Positions 1 to 15,000 of a DNA stretch of 64,000 nucleotides are shown in pieces. Origin of the DNA: HK1 sp965215295. GTDB taxonomy: Bacteria > Pseudomonadota > Gammaproteobacteria > HK1. Location of the stretch: assembly GCA_965215295.1 (NCBI GenBank), contig OZ244045.1:124001-188000 (forward strand). Direction: 5' to 3'. The position numbers and the translations under genes were made by a program. Below the pieces are notes generated by a model, which was given only the letters and a program-made list of their open reading frames with translations, did not search any database and had not been told where the DNA came from. Each line of letters starts with the position of its first letter. Positions within the stretch are counted from its first letter, which is position 1.

Positions 1-2
1 CG

Positions 3-3000
3 GGCGACGACACGGACGAGCCGGACGAAGAGACGTTCACGGTAACGCTGTCGAACGAATCGGGCGCGACGCTCACGGACGCCACCGGAACCGGGACGAT
101 TACGGACGACGACGATGTACCCACGGTGACGCTGGTCCTGACCCCGGACTCGATCACGGAGGCCGGGGGCAAGAGCACGGTGACCGCGACGCTGGACCGT
201 CCGTCAAGCGAGGCGACGACGGTGACGGTCTCGGCAGCGCCGGTGTCGCCGACGGTGTCAGGCGACTACACACTGAGCTCGCACACAACGCTGACGATCG
301 CAGCCGGTGAGACGACGAGCACGGGCACGGTGACGATCACGGCGACGGACAACGACGTGGACGCCCTCGACAAGGAAGTGACGGTTTCGGCCACGGCGAC
401 GAACACACGGGGGATCACGGCCCCGCAGGACGAGACGCTGACGATCACCGACGACGACGCACCGGAGCTTTCGATCGGCGACGCCAGTGTGAACGAGGGC
501 GATTCGGGCGAGAGCGCGACCCTGACCTTCACGGTGTCGCTGACCCCGGCGGCGACGCTGCCGGTGACGGTGGACTGGAAGACCGCCGACGGGACCGCGA
601 CCGCCGGGACGGACTACACGGCTGGGAACGGCAGCCTGAGATTCGACACCGGAGATGAGAGCAAGACCTTCACGGTGACGGTGACGGGCGACGACACGGA
701 CGAGCCGAACGAGACCTTGACCGTGACCCTGTCGAACGAATCGGGCGCGACGCTCGGGGACACCACGGGAACCGGGACGATCACGGACGACGACGATGTA
801 CCCACGGTGACGCTGGTCCTGACCCCGGCCTCGATCAGCGAGAACGGCGGCAAGAGCACGGTGACGGCGACCCTGGACCATCCGTCGAGCGAAGCGACGA
901 CGGTGACGGTCTCGGCGGACCCGGTGGACCCGGCGGTGTCGGGCGACTACACGCTAGTCGGAAGCCAGTTGACGATTCCGGCGGGCGAGACGGACAGCAC
1001 AGGCGTCGTGACGATCACCGCCGTCAACAACGACGTGTACGAAGGGAACAAGACGGTGACGGTCTCGGGCGCCGCAACGAACGACCAGGGGTTCACGGCC
1101 CCGCAGGCCGTGACGCTGACGATCACGGAGGACGACACGGCGCCGGTGGTGACGGTGGCGGCGGAGACGGCCACGGTCACCGAAGGCGAGGACGCGGTCT
1201 TCGTTCTGACCCGTGCGGGCACCGGCATCGCCGCGCCGCTGGCCGTGGACTTCACCCTCGCCGACCCCGACACGGTGCTGGACCAGACAGCTCCGGCCAC
1301 GGCCACCATCCCGGCCAACGAGACCACGGTCAAGGTGACGCTGGCGACCGACGACGACGCGGTCCACGAGGAGGCCGCCACACTGACGCTGACCCTGACC
1401 GACGGCGCCGTCTACGACCTGGGCTCGGCGTCGTCGGCCACCATCACGGTGCAGGACAACGATCCTCCGGGTCAGGAATCGGAGTCCGACGCCGCGGTGA
1501 CGGTCGCGTCCGACGGCGACGTGGCGGAAGGCGCGGACGCGCAGTTCACGCTGACGCGGACGGGCACGGACCTCGCCGGGGCGCTGGTGGTGAGCTTCAC
1601 GCTCGCCGACCCCGCCGCGGTGCTGGACCAGACGCAGCAGGTTCCGGCCACGGCCACGATCCCGGCCAACGAGACCACGGTCAAGGTGGCGCTGGCGACC
1701 GACGATGACAATGTCGACGAGCCGGACGCCGCGCTGACGCTGACGGTGACCGACGGCAACGACTACTACCCTGACGACCCGTCCGAGGCCACGGTGACAG
1801 TGGAGGACGATGACGATGCGCCGACGGTGACGCTGGTCCTGACGCCGGCCTCGGTCAGCGAGAACGGCGGGACGAGCACGGTGACGGCGGTCCTGGACCA
1901 TCCGTCGAGCGAGGACACGACGGTGACGGTGTCGGCCGCGCCGGTGTCGCCGACGGTGGCGAACGACTACACGCTGGCCGGAAGCCAGTTGACGATCGCG
2001 GCCGGCGAGACGATGAGCACGGGCACGGTGACGATCACCGCCGTCAACAACGACGTGGACGCCCTGGACAAGGAAGTGACGGTCTCGGGCACGGCCACGA
2101 ACAGCCAAGGGGTCACGGCTCCGCAGGACGAGACACTGACGATCACCGACGACGACGCACCGGAGCTGTCGATCGGCGACGCCAGTGTGAACGAGGGCGA
2201 TTCGGGCGAGAGCGCAACCCTGACCTTCACGGTGACGCTGAGCCCGGCGGCGACGCTGCCGGTGACGGTGGACTGGGCGACATCCGACGGGACCGCGACC
2301 GCCGGGACGGACTACACGGCGGCGAACGGAACCCTGACCTTCGAGACCGGCGACGCCAGCAAGACCGTCGCGGTGACAGTGACGGGCGACGACACGGACG
2401 AGCCGAACGAAGAGACGTTCACGGTAACGCTGTCGAACGAATCGGGCGCGACGCTCACGGACGCCACCGGAACCGGCACGATCACGGACGACGACGATGC
2501 ACCCACGGTGACGCTGGTCCTGACCCCGACCTCGATCAGCGAGAACGGCGGGACGAGCACGGTGACGGCGGTCCTGGACCATCCGTCGAGCGCGGCGACG
2601 ACGGTGACGGTATCGGCGGACCCGGTGGACCCGGCGGTGTCGGGCGACTACACGCTGGTCGGAAGCCAGTTGACGATTCCGGCGGGCGAGACGGACAGCA
2701 CAGGCGTCGTGACGATCACCGCCGTCAACAACGACGTGGACGCCCTGGACAAGACAGTGACGGTCTCGGCCACGGCGACGAACAGCCAAGGGGTCACAGC
2801 TCCACAGGACGAGACGCTGACGATCACCGACGACGACGCGCCGACGCTGTCGATCGGCGACGCGAGCGTGACCGAGGGCGACTCGGGCGAGAGCGCGACC
2901 CTGACCTTCACGGTGACGCTGAGCCCGGCGGCGACGCTACCGGTGACGGTGGACTGGGCGACATCCGACGGGACCGCGACCGCCGGGACGGACTACACGG

Positions 3001-6000
3001 CCGGCAACGGGAGCCTGAGATTCGACACCGGAGATGAGAGCAAGACCATCACCGTGACGGTGACGGGCGACGACACGGACGAGCCGGACGAAGAGACGTT
3101 CACGGTAACGCTGTCGAACGAATCGGGCGCGACGCTCGGGGACGCCACGGGAACCGGGACGATCGAGGACGACGACGACGCGCCGACGGTGACGCTGGTC
3201 CTGACCCCGGACTCGATCAGCGAGAACGGCGGCGAGAGCACGGTGACGGCGACCCTGGACCATCCGTCGAGCGAAGCGACGACGGTGACGGTCTCGGCGG
3301 ACCCGGTGGACCCGGCGGTGTCGGGCGACTACACGCTGGTCGGAAGCCAGTTGACGATTCCGGCGGGCGAGACGGACAGCACAGGCGTCGTGACGATCAC
3401 CGCCGTCAACAACGACGTGGACGCCCTGGACAAGACAGTGACGGTCTCGGCCACGGCCACGAACAGCCAAGGGATCACGGCCCCGCAGAACGAGACGCTG
3501 ACGATCACCGACGACGACGCACCGGAGCTTTCGATCGGCGACGCCAGTGTGAACGAGGGCGATTCGGGCGAGAGCGCGACCCTGACCTTCACGGTGACGC
3601 TGAGCCCGGCGGCGACGCTACCGGTGACGGTGGACTGGGCGACATCCGACGGGACCGCGACCGCCGGGACGGACTACACGGCCGGCAACGGGAGCCTGAC
3701 TTTCAACAACGGCGAGGCCAGCAAGACCTTCACCGTGACTGTGACGGGCGACAACGCGGACGAGCCGAACGAGACCTTGACCGTGACGCTGTCGAACGAA
3801 TCGGGCGCAACGCTTACGGACGCCACCGGAACCGGGACGATCGAGGACGACGACGACGCGCCCACGGTGACGCTGGTCCTGACCCCGACCTCGATCAGCG
3901 AGAACGGCGGGACGAGCACGGTGACCGCGACCCTGGACCGTCCGTCGAGCGCGGCGACGACGGTGACGGTCTCGACCACGCCGGTGTCGCCGGCGGTGGC
4001 GAACGACTACACGCTGGTCGGAAGCCAGTTGACGATTCCGGCGGGCGAGACGGACAGCACGGGCGTCGTGACGATCACCGCCGTCAACAACGACGTGTAC
4101 GAAGGGAACAAGACGGTGACGGTCTCGGGCGCCGCAACGAACGACCAAGGGTTCACGGCCCCGCAGGCCGTGACGCTGACGATCACGGAGGACGACACGG
4201 CGCCGGTAGTGACGGTGGCGGCGGAGACGGCCACGGTCACCGAAGGCGAGGACGCGGTCTTCGTCCTGACCCGTGCGGGCACCGGCATCGCCGCGCCGCT
4301 GGCCGTGGACTTCACCCTCGCCGACCCCGACACGGTGCTGGACCAGACAGCTCCGGCCACGGCCACCATCCCGGCCAACGAGACCACGGTCAAGGTGACG
4401 CTGGCGACCGACGACGACGCGGTTCACGAGGAGGCCGCCACGCTGACGCTGACGCTGACCGACGGCGCCGTCTACGACCTGGGCTCGGCGTCGTCGGCCA
4501 CCATCACGGTGCGGGACAACGATCCTCCGGGCCAGGAATCGGAGTCCGACGCCGCGGTGACGGTCGCGTCCGACGGCGATGTGGCGGAAGGCGCGGACGC
4601 GCAGTTCACGCTGACGCGGACGGGCACGGACCTCGCCGGGGCGCTGGTGGTGAACTTCACGCTCGCCGACCCCGCCGCGGTGCTGGACCAGCAGGTTCCG
4701 ACCACGGCCACGATCCCGGCCAACGAGACCACGGTCAAGGTGGCGCTGGCGACCGACGACGACAATGTCGACGAGCCGGACGCCAAGCTGACGCTGACGG
4801 TGACCGACGGCGCCGACTACTACCCTGGCGAGGCGTCCGAGGCCACGGTGACGGTGGAGGACGAAGACGATGCCCCGACGGTGACGCTGGTCCTGAGTCC
4901 GGCCTCGATCACGGAGAACGGTGGAAAGAGCACGGTGACGGCGACCCTGGACCATCCGTCGAGCGAGGCGACGACGGTGACGGTATCGGCGGCGCCGGTG
5001 CCGCCGGCGGTGTCAGGCGACTACACATTGAGCCCGAACCCGACGCTGACGATCGCAGCCGGCGAGACGACGAGCACGGGCGAGGTGACGATCGCCGCCG
5101 TGGACAACGACGTGGACGCCCTCGACAAGGAAGTGACGGTCTCGGCCACGGCGGAGAACACGCAGGGGATCACGGCCCCGGACAACGTAACCCTGACGAT
5201 CACCGACGACGACGCGCCGAGCCTGTCGATCGCCGACGCCAGCGTGGCCGAGGGCGATTCGGGCGAGAGCCCGACGCTGACGTTCACGGTGACGCTGTCC
5301 CCAGCGGCGACGCTGCCGGTGACGGTGGACTGGAAGACGGCCGACGGCACCGCGGAAGCCGGAACGGACTACACGGCGGGGAGCGGAACCCTGACCTTCG
5401 GCACCGGCGAGGACAGCAAGACCATCACCGTGACGGTGACGGGTGACGACGCGGACGAGCCGAACGAGACCTTCACCGTGACCCTGTCGAACGCACCAGG
5501 CGCGACGATCACGGATGCCACGGCCACCGGCACGATCACCGACGACGACGGTCCGCCGGCGGTGACGCTGGTCCTGACGCCGACTTCGATCACGGAGGAC
5601 GGCGGGACGAGCACGGTGACGGCAACCCTGGACCGTGCGTCGAGCGCGTCGACGACGGTGACGGTCTCGGCGGCGCCGGTGTCGCCGGCGGTGGCGGGCG
5701 ACTACACGCTCAGCACGAACAAGACGCTGACGATTCCGGCCAACTCCCTGACGAGCACAGGCGTCGTGACGATCACCGCCATCGACAACGACGTGGACGC
5801 CCTCGACAAGGAGGTGACGGTCTCGGCCACGGCGGCGAACGCCCAAGGGGTCACGGCCCCGGACAGCGTGACGCTGACGATCACCGACGACGACGCGCCG
5901 GCGCTGTCGATCGCCGACGCGAGCGTGGCCGAGGGCGATTCGGGCGAGAGCCCGACGATGACGTTCACGGTGACGCTGTCCCCGGCGGCGACGCTGCCGG

Positions 6001-9000
6001 TGACGGTGGACTGGGAGACCGCCGACGGGACGGCGCAGACCGGGACGGACTACACGGCCGGGAACGGAACCCTGACGTTCGGCACCGGAGAGGAAAGCAA
6101 GACCGTCACGGTGACGGTAACGGGCGACGACGCGGACGAGCCGAACGAGACCTTCACCGTGACGCTGTCGAATGCGCCGGGCGCAACGATCACGGACGCC
6201 ACGGCCACCGGCACGATCACGGATGACGACGACGCGCCGGCGGTGACGCTGGTCCTGACGCCAGCCTCGATCGGCGAGAACGGCGGCAAGAGCACGGTGA
6301 CGGCGACCTTGGACCATCCGTCGAGCGAAGCGACGACGGTGACGGTGGCGGCGGCGCCGGTGTCGCCGGCGGTGTCGGGCGACTACACGCTGAGCACGAA
6401 CACGACGCTGACAATCCCAGCCGGTGAGACGACGAGCACGGGCACGGTGACGATCACGGCGATGGACAACGACGTGGACGCCCTGAACAAGGAGGTGACG
6501 GTCTCGGCCACGGCAGAGAACACGCAGGGAATTACGACCCCGCAGAACGTGACGCTGACGATCACCGACGACGACGCACCGGCGCTGTCGATCGCCGACG
6601 CGAGCGTGGACGAGGGCGACGCGGGCACCAGCGCGACGCTGACCTTCACGGTGTCCCTGACCCCGGCGGCGACGCTGCCGGTGACAGTGGACTGGAAGAC
6701 CGCCGACGGGACCGCGACCGCCGGGTCGGACTACACGGCCGGGAGCGGAACCCTGACGTTCAACACTGGAGATGAGAGCAAGACCGTCGCGGTGACGGTG
6801 ACGGGCGACGACACGGACGAGCCGAACGAGACCTTGACCGTGGCGCTGTCGAACGCGCCGGGCGCGACCCTCGGGGACGCCACGGGAACCGGCACGATCA
6901 CCGACGACGACGGTCCGCCCACGGTGACGCTGGTCCTGACCCCGACCTCGATCAGCGAGAACGGCGGGACGAGCACGGTGACCGCGACCCTGGACCGTCC
7001 GTCGAGCGCGGCGACGACGGTGACGGTCTCGACCACGCCGGTGTCGCCGGCGGTGGCGAACGACTACACGCTGGTCGGAAGCCAGTTGACGATTCCGGCG
7101 GGCGAGACGGACAGCACGGGCGTCGTGACGATCACCGCCGTCAACAACGACGTGTACGAAGGGAACAAGACGGTGACGGTCTCGGGCGCCGCAACGAACG
7201 ACCAGGGGTTCACGGCCCCGCAGGCCGTGACGCTGACGATCACGGAGGACGACACGGCGCCGGTAGTGACGGTGGCGGCGGAGACGGCCACGGTCACCGA
7301 AGGCGAGGACGCGGTCTTCGTTCTGACCCGTGCGGGCACCGGCATCGCCGCGCCGCTGGCCGTGGACTTCACCCTCGCCGACCCCGACACGGTGCTGGAC
7401 CAGACAGCTCCGGCCACGGCCACCATCCCGGCCAACGAGACCACGGTCAAGGTGACGCTGGCGACCGACGACGACGCGGTTCACGAGCCGGCTGCCACGC
7501 TGACGCTGACGCTGACCGACGGCGCCGTCTACGACTTGGGCTCGGCGTCGTCGGCCACCATCACGGTGCGGGACAACGATCCTCCGGGCCAGGAATCGGA
7601 GTCCGACGCCGCGGTGACGGTCGCGTCCGATGGTGACGTGGCGGAAGGCGCGGACGCGCAGTTCACGCTGACGCGGACGGGCACGGACCTCGCCGGGGCG
7701 TTGGTGGTGAACTTCACGCTCGCCGACCCTGCCGCGGTGCTGGACCAGCAGGTTCCGACCACGGCCACGATCCCGGCCAACGAGACCACGGCCAAGGTGA
7801 CGCTGGCGACCGACGACGACAATGTCGACGAGCCGGACGCCGCGCTGACGCTGACGGTGACCGACGGCGCCGACTACTACCCTGACGAGCCGTCCGAGGC
7901 CACGGTGACGGTGGAGGACGAAGACGAAGCGCCGACGGTGACGCTGGACCTGAGTCCGACCTCGATCGGGGAGAACGGCGGAAAGAGCACGGTGACGGCG
8001 ACCCTGAACCATCCGTCGAGCGAGGCGACGACGGTGACGGTATCGGCGGCGCCGGTGCCGCCGGCGGTGTCGGGCGACTACACACTGAGCCCGAACACGA
8101 CGCTGACGATCGCAGCCGGTGAGACGACGAGCACGGGCACGGTGACGATCACCGCCGTCAACAACGACGTGGACGCCTTGGACAAGGAAGTGACGGTCTC
8201 GGCCACGGCGGAGAACACGCAGGGGATCACGGCCCCTCAGAACGTAACGCTGACGATCACCGACGACGACGCGCCGGAGCTTTCGATCGGCGACGCCAGC
8301 GTGGCCGAGGGCGATTCGGGCGAGAGCCCGACGCTGACGTTCACGGTGACGCTGTCCCCAGCGGCGACGCTGCCGGTGACGGTGGACTGGAAGACGGCCG
8401 ACGGCACCGCGGAAGCCGGAACGGACTACACGGCGGGGAGCGGAACCCTGACCTTCGGCACCGGCGAGGACAGCAAGACCATCACCGTGACGGTGACGGG
8501 TGACGACGCGGACGAGCCGAACGAGACCTTCACCGTGACCCTGTCGAACGCACCAGGCGCGACGATCACGGATGCCACGGCCACCGGCACGATCACCGAC
8601 GACGACGGTCCGCCGGCGGTGACGCTGGTCCTGACGCCGACTTCGATCACGGAGGACGGCGGGACGAGCACGGTGACGGCAACCCTGGACCGTGCGTCGA
8701 GCGCGTCGACGACGGTGACGGTCTCGGCGGCGCCGGTGTCGCCGGCGGTGGCGGGCGACTACACGCTCAGCACGAACAAGACGCTGACGATTCCGGCCAA
8801 CTCCCTGACGAGCACAGGCGTCGTGACGATCACCGCCGTGGACAACGACGTGGACGCCCTCGACAAGGAGGTGACGGTCTCGGCCACGGCGGCGAACGCC
8901 CAAGGGGTCACGGCCCCGGACAGCGTGACGCTGACGATCACCGACGACGACGCGCCGGCGCTGTCGATCGCCGACGCGAGCGTGGCCGAGGGCGATTCGG

Positions 9001-12000
9001 GCGAGAGCCCGACGATGACGTTCACGGTGACGCTGTCCCCGGCGGCGACGCTGCCGGTGACGGTGGACTGGGAGACCGCCGACGGGACGGCGCAGACCGG
9101 GACGGACTACACGGCCGGGAACGGAACCCTGACGTTCGGCACCGGAGAGGAAAGCAAGACCGTCACGGTGACGGTAACGGGCGACGACGCGGACGAGCCG
9201 AACGAGACCTTGACGGTGACCCTGTCGAACGAATCGGGCGCAACGATCACGGACGCCACGGGAACCGGCACGATCACGGACGACGACGACGCGCCGGCGG
9301 TGACGCTGGTCCTGACGCCAGCCTCGATCGGCGAGAACGGCGGCAAGAGCACGGTGACGGCGACCCTGGACCATCCGTCGAGCGAAGCGACGACGGTGAC
9401 GGTGGCGGTGGCGCCAGTGGACCCGGCGGTGTCGGGCGACTACACGCTGAGCACGAACAAGACGCTGACGATCGCGGCGGGAGCGACGACGAGCACGGGC
9501 GAGGTCACGATCACCGCCGTCAACAACAACGTGGACGCCCTCGACAAGGAAGTGACGGTTTCGGCCACGGCGACGAACACGCAGGGCGTCACGGCCCCGC
9601 GGGACGCGACGCTGACGATCACGGACGACGACGCGCCGACGCTTTCGATCGGCAACGCCAGCGTGGACGAGGGCGACTTGGGCGAGAGCGCGACGCTGAC
9701 CTTCACGGTGACGCTGTCCCCGGCGGCGACGCTGCCGGTGACGGTGGACTGGAAGACCGCCGACGGGACGGCGACCGCCGGGTCGGACTACACGGCCGGG
9801 AGCGGAACCCTGACGTTCAACACCGGAGATGAGAGCAAGACCGTCACGGTGACGGTGACGGGCGACGACACGGACGAGCCGAACGAGACCTTGACCGTGG
9901 CGCTGTCGAACGCGCCGGGCGCGACCCTCGGGGACGCCACGGGAACCGGCACGATCACGGATGACGACGACGCGCCCACGGTGACGCTGGTCCTGACCCC
10001 GACCTCGATCAGCGAGAACGGCGGGACGAGCACGGTGACCGCGACCCTGGACCGTCCGTCGAGCGCGGCGACGACGGTGACGGTCTCGACCACGCCGGTG
10101 TCGCCGGCGGTGGCGAACGACTACACGCTGGTCGGAAGCCAGTTGACGATTCCGGCGGGCGAGACGGACAGCACGGGCGTCGTGACGATCACCGCCGTCA
10201 ACAACGACGTGTACGAGAGGAACAAGACGGTGACGGTCTCGGGCGCCGCAACGAACGACCAAGGGGTCACGGCCCCGCAGGCCGTAACGCTGACGATCAC
10301 GGAGGACGACACGGCGCCGGTGGTGACGGTGGCGGCGGAGACGGCCACGGTCACGGAAGGCGAGGACGCGGTCTTCATCCTGACCCGTGCGGGCACCGGC
10401 ATCGCCGCGCCGCTGGCCGTGGACTTCACCCTCGCCGACCCCGACACGGTGCTGGACCAGACAGCTCCGGCCACGGCCACCATCCCGGCCAACGAGACCA
10501 CGGTCAAGGTGACGCTGGCGACCGACGACGACAATGTCGACGAGCCGGACGCCGCGCTGACGCTGACGCTGACCGACGGTGCCGTCTACGACTTGGGCTC
10601 GGCGTCGTCGGCCACCATCACGGTGCGGGACAACGATCCTCCGGGTCAGGAATCGGAGTCCGACGCCGCGGTGACGGTCGCGTCCGACGGCGACGTGGCG
10701 GAAGGCGCGGACGCGCAGTTCACGCTGACGCGGACGGGCACGGACCTCGCCGGGGCGCTGGTGGTGAACTTCACGCTCGCCGACCCCGCCGCGGTACTGG
10801 ACCAGCAGGTTCCGACCACGGCCACGATCCCGGCCAACGAGACCACGGTCAAGGTGGCGCTGGCGACCGACGACGACAATGTCGACGAGCCGGACGCCGC
10901 GCTGACGCTGACGGTGACCGACGGCGCCGACTACTACCCTGGCGAGCCGTCCGAGGCCACGGTGACGGTGGAGGACGAAGACGAAGCGCCGACGGTGACG
11001 CTGGACCTGAGTCCGACCTCGATCGGGGAGAACGGCGGAAAGAGCACGGTGACGGCGACCCTGAACCATCCGTCGAGCGAGGCGACGACGGTGACGGTAT
11101 CGGCGGCGCCGGTGCCGCCGGCGGTGTCAGGCGACTACACATTGAACCCGAACACGACGCTGACGATCGCAGCCGGTGAGACGACGAGCACGGGCGAGGT
11201 GACGATCACCGCCGTCAACAACGACGTGGACGCCCTCGACAAGGAAGTGACGGTCTCGGCCACGGCGGAGAACACGCAGGGGATCACGGCCCCGGACAAC
11301 GTAACCCTGACGATCACCGACGACGACGCGCCGAGCTTGTCGATCGCCGACGCCAGCGTGGCCGAGGGCGACGCTGGCACCAGCGCCACGCTGACCTTCA
11401 CGGTGACGCTGAGCCCGGCGGCCACGCTGCCGGTCACGGTGGACTGGGAGACGTCCGACGGAACGGCGACCGCCGGGACGGACTACACGGCGGCGAACGG
11501 AACCCTGACCTTCAACACCGGCGAGGACACCAAGACGATCTCGGTGACCGTAGCGGGCGACGACGCGGACGAGCCGAACGAGACCCTGACGGTGACCCTG
11601 TCGAACGCGCCGGGCGCGACGCTCGCGGACGCCACGGCCACCGGCACGATCACGGACGACGACGATGCACCCACGGTGACGCTGGTTCTGACCCCGGCCT
11701 CGATCAGCGAGGACGGCGGGAAGAGCACGGTGACCGCGACCCTGGACCGTGCGTCGAGCGCAGCGACGACGGTGACGGTGACGGCGGCGCCGGTATCGCC
11801 GGCGGTGTCGGGCGACTACACGCTGAGCACGAACACGACGCTGACGATTCCGGCCGACTCCCTGACGAGCACCGGCGTCGTGACGATCACCGCCGTGGAC
11901 AACTCCGTGGACGCCTTGGACAAGACGGTGACGGTCTCGGCCACGGCGACGAACGCGCAGGGGATCACGGCCCCGCAGGACGCAACGCTCACGATCACCG

Positions 12001-15000
12001 ACGACGACGCGCCGTCGCTGTCGATCGCCGACGCCGGTGTGACCGAGGGCGACTCGGGCACCAGCGCCACGCTGACCTTCACGGTGACCCTGGCCCCGGC
12101 GGCGACGCTGCCGGTGACCGTGGACTGGGCGACATCCGACGGCACCGCGACCGCCGGGACGGACTACACCGCGGGGAACGGAACCCTGGCCTTCGAGACC
12201 GGAGACGAAAGCAAGACGATCTCGGTGACGGTGACGGGCGACAACGCGGACGAGCCGAACGAGACCCTGACGGTAACCCTGTCGGACGCGCCCGGCGCGA
12301 CGCTCGTGAACGCCACGGGCACCGGCACGATCACCGACGACGACGGCCCGCCAGCGGTGACCCTGGTGCTGACCCCGGCCTCGATCACGGAGAACGGCGG
12401 CAAGAGCACGGTGACGGCGACCCTGGATCGCCCGTCGAGCGCGGCGACCACGGTCACAGTCTTGGCCACCCCCGTATCGCCGGCGCTCGCGGGCGACTAC
12501 ACCCTGAGCGCGAATCCGACATTGACGATCGCAGCCGGTCAGACCGCGAGCACCGGCGAGGTGACGATCACCGCCGTGAACAACGCCGTGGACGCCGCGG
12601 ACAAGACCGTGACGGTCTCGGCCACGGCGACGAACTCGCAGGGGATCACGGCCCCGCAGGACGCGACGCTGACGATCGAGGACGACGACGCGCCGTCGCT
12701 GTCGATCGGCGACGCCAGCGTGGCCGAGGGCGACGACGGCGGGACCGCCACGCTGACCTTCACGGTGACCCTGACCCCGGCGGCGACGCTGCCGGTGACG
12801 GTGGACTGGCAGACCGCCGACGGCACCGCGACCGCCGGAACGGACTACACCGCGGGGAACGGAACCCTGACCTTCGAGAGCGGAGACGCCAGCAAGACCG
12901 TGACGGTGACCGTGGCGGGCGACGACGCGGACGAGCCGAACGAGACCCTGACGGTGACCCTGTCGAACGCGCCCGGCGCAACGCTCGCGGACGCCACGGC
13001 CACCGGCACGATCACCGACGACGACGGCCCGCCCGCGGTGACGCTGGTCCTGACCCCGGCCTCGATCGGGGAGGCCGGGGGCAAGAGCACGGTGACGGCG
13101 ACCCTGAACCGCCCGTCGAGCGCGGCGACGACCGTGACGGTCTCGGCGGCGCCCGTGACGCCGGCGGTGGCGAACGACTACACGCTGGTCGGGAGCCAAT
13201 TGACGATTCCGGCTAACTCCCTGACGAGCACAGGCGTCGTGACGATCACCGCCGTCGACAACGACGTGGACGCCCTGGACAAGGAAGTGACGGTCTCGGC
13301 CACGGCGACGAACGCCCAAGGGGTCACGGACCCGGACAGCGTGACGCTGACGATCACCGACGACGACGCGCCAGCACTGTCGATCGGCGACGCGAGCGTG
13401 ACCGAGGGTGATGCGGGCACCAGCGCGACGCTGACGTTCACGGTGATGCTGAGCCCGGCGGCGACGCTGCCGGTGACGGTGGACTGGAAGACGGCCGACG
13501 GGACGGCGGAAGCCGGGGCGGACTACACGGCGGGGAGCGGGACCCTGACGTTCGGCACCGGAGAGGACAGCAAGACCGTCACGGTGACGGTGACGGGCGA
13601 CGACGCGGACGAGCCGAACGAGACCTTCACCGTGACGCTGTCGAACGCGCCGGGCGCAACGATCACGGACGCCACCGGAACCGGCACGATCACGGACGAC
13701 GACGGCCCGCCGGCGGTGACGCTGGTCCTGACGCCGGCCTCGATCGGGGAGGCCGGGGGCAAGAGCACGGTGACGGCGACCCTGGACCATCCGTCGAGCG
13801 CGGCGACGACGGTGACGGTCTCGGTCACGCCGGATGCGCCGGCGGTGGCAGGCGACTACACGCTCAGTGCGGATCTGACGCTGACGATTCCGGCCCACTC
13901 CCTGACGAGCACGGGCGAGGTGACGATCACCGCCGTCAACAACGACGTGGACGCCTTGGACAAGACGGTGACAGTCTCGGCGACGGCGACGAACACGCGG
14001 GGGGTCACGGCCCCGGACAGCGTGACGCTGACGATCACCGACGACGACGCACCGGCGCTATCGATCGCCGACGCGAGCGTGACCGAGGGCGATTCGGGCA
14101 CCAGCGCCACGCTGACCTTCACGGTGACCCTGACGCCGGCGGCGACGCTTCCGGTCACGGTGGACTGGAAGACCGCAGACGGGACGGCGGAAGCCGGGTC
14201 GGACTACACGGCGGGGAACGGAACCCTGACGTTCAACACCGGAGATGAGAGCAAGACGGTGACGGTGCCGGTGACGGGCGATAACACGGACGAGCCGAAC
14301 GAGACCTTGACCGTGACCCTGTCGAACGCGCCGGGCGCGACGCTCGCGAAGGCCACGGCCACCGGCACGATCACGGACGATGACGGCCCACCGGCGGTGA
14401 CGCTGGTCCTGACCCCGGCCTCGATCGGGGAGGCCGGCGGGACGAGCACGGTGACGGCGACCCTGAACCGCCCGTCGAGCGCGGCGACGACCGTGACGGT
14501 CTCGGCGGTGCCGGTGGACCCGGCGGTGTCAGGCGACTACACGCTGAGCCTGAACACGACGCTGACGATCGCAGCCGGTCAGACGACGAGCACGGGCACA
14601 GTGATGATCACGGCGACGGACAACGACGTGGACGCCTTGGACAAGGAAGTGACGGTCTCGGCCACGGCGACGAACACGCAGGGCGTCACGGCCCCGCAGA
14701 ACGTGACGCTGACGATCACCGACGACGATGCGCCAGCACTGTCGATCGGCGACGCGAGCGTGACCGAGGGCAACTCGGGCGAGAGCGCGACGCTGACCTT
14801 CACGGTGACGCTGACCCCGGCGGCGACGCTGCCGGTGACGGTGGACTGGAAGACCGCCGACGGGACCGCGCAGGCCGGAACGGACTACACGGCGGCGAAC
14901 GGCAGCCTGAGATTCGACACCGGAGATGAGAGCAAGACCATCACGGTGACGGTGACGGGCGACGACGTGGACGAGCCGAACGAGACCATCACGGTGACCC

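Noticed and set aside
5013..11069. Very long minus-strand reading frame (over 2,000 codons) opposite the giant gene
   Set aside because: It mirrors the repeat periodicity of the plus-strand gene, is Arg/His-rich without domains, and arises because GC-rich repeats lack stops on the other strand.
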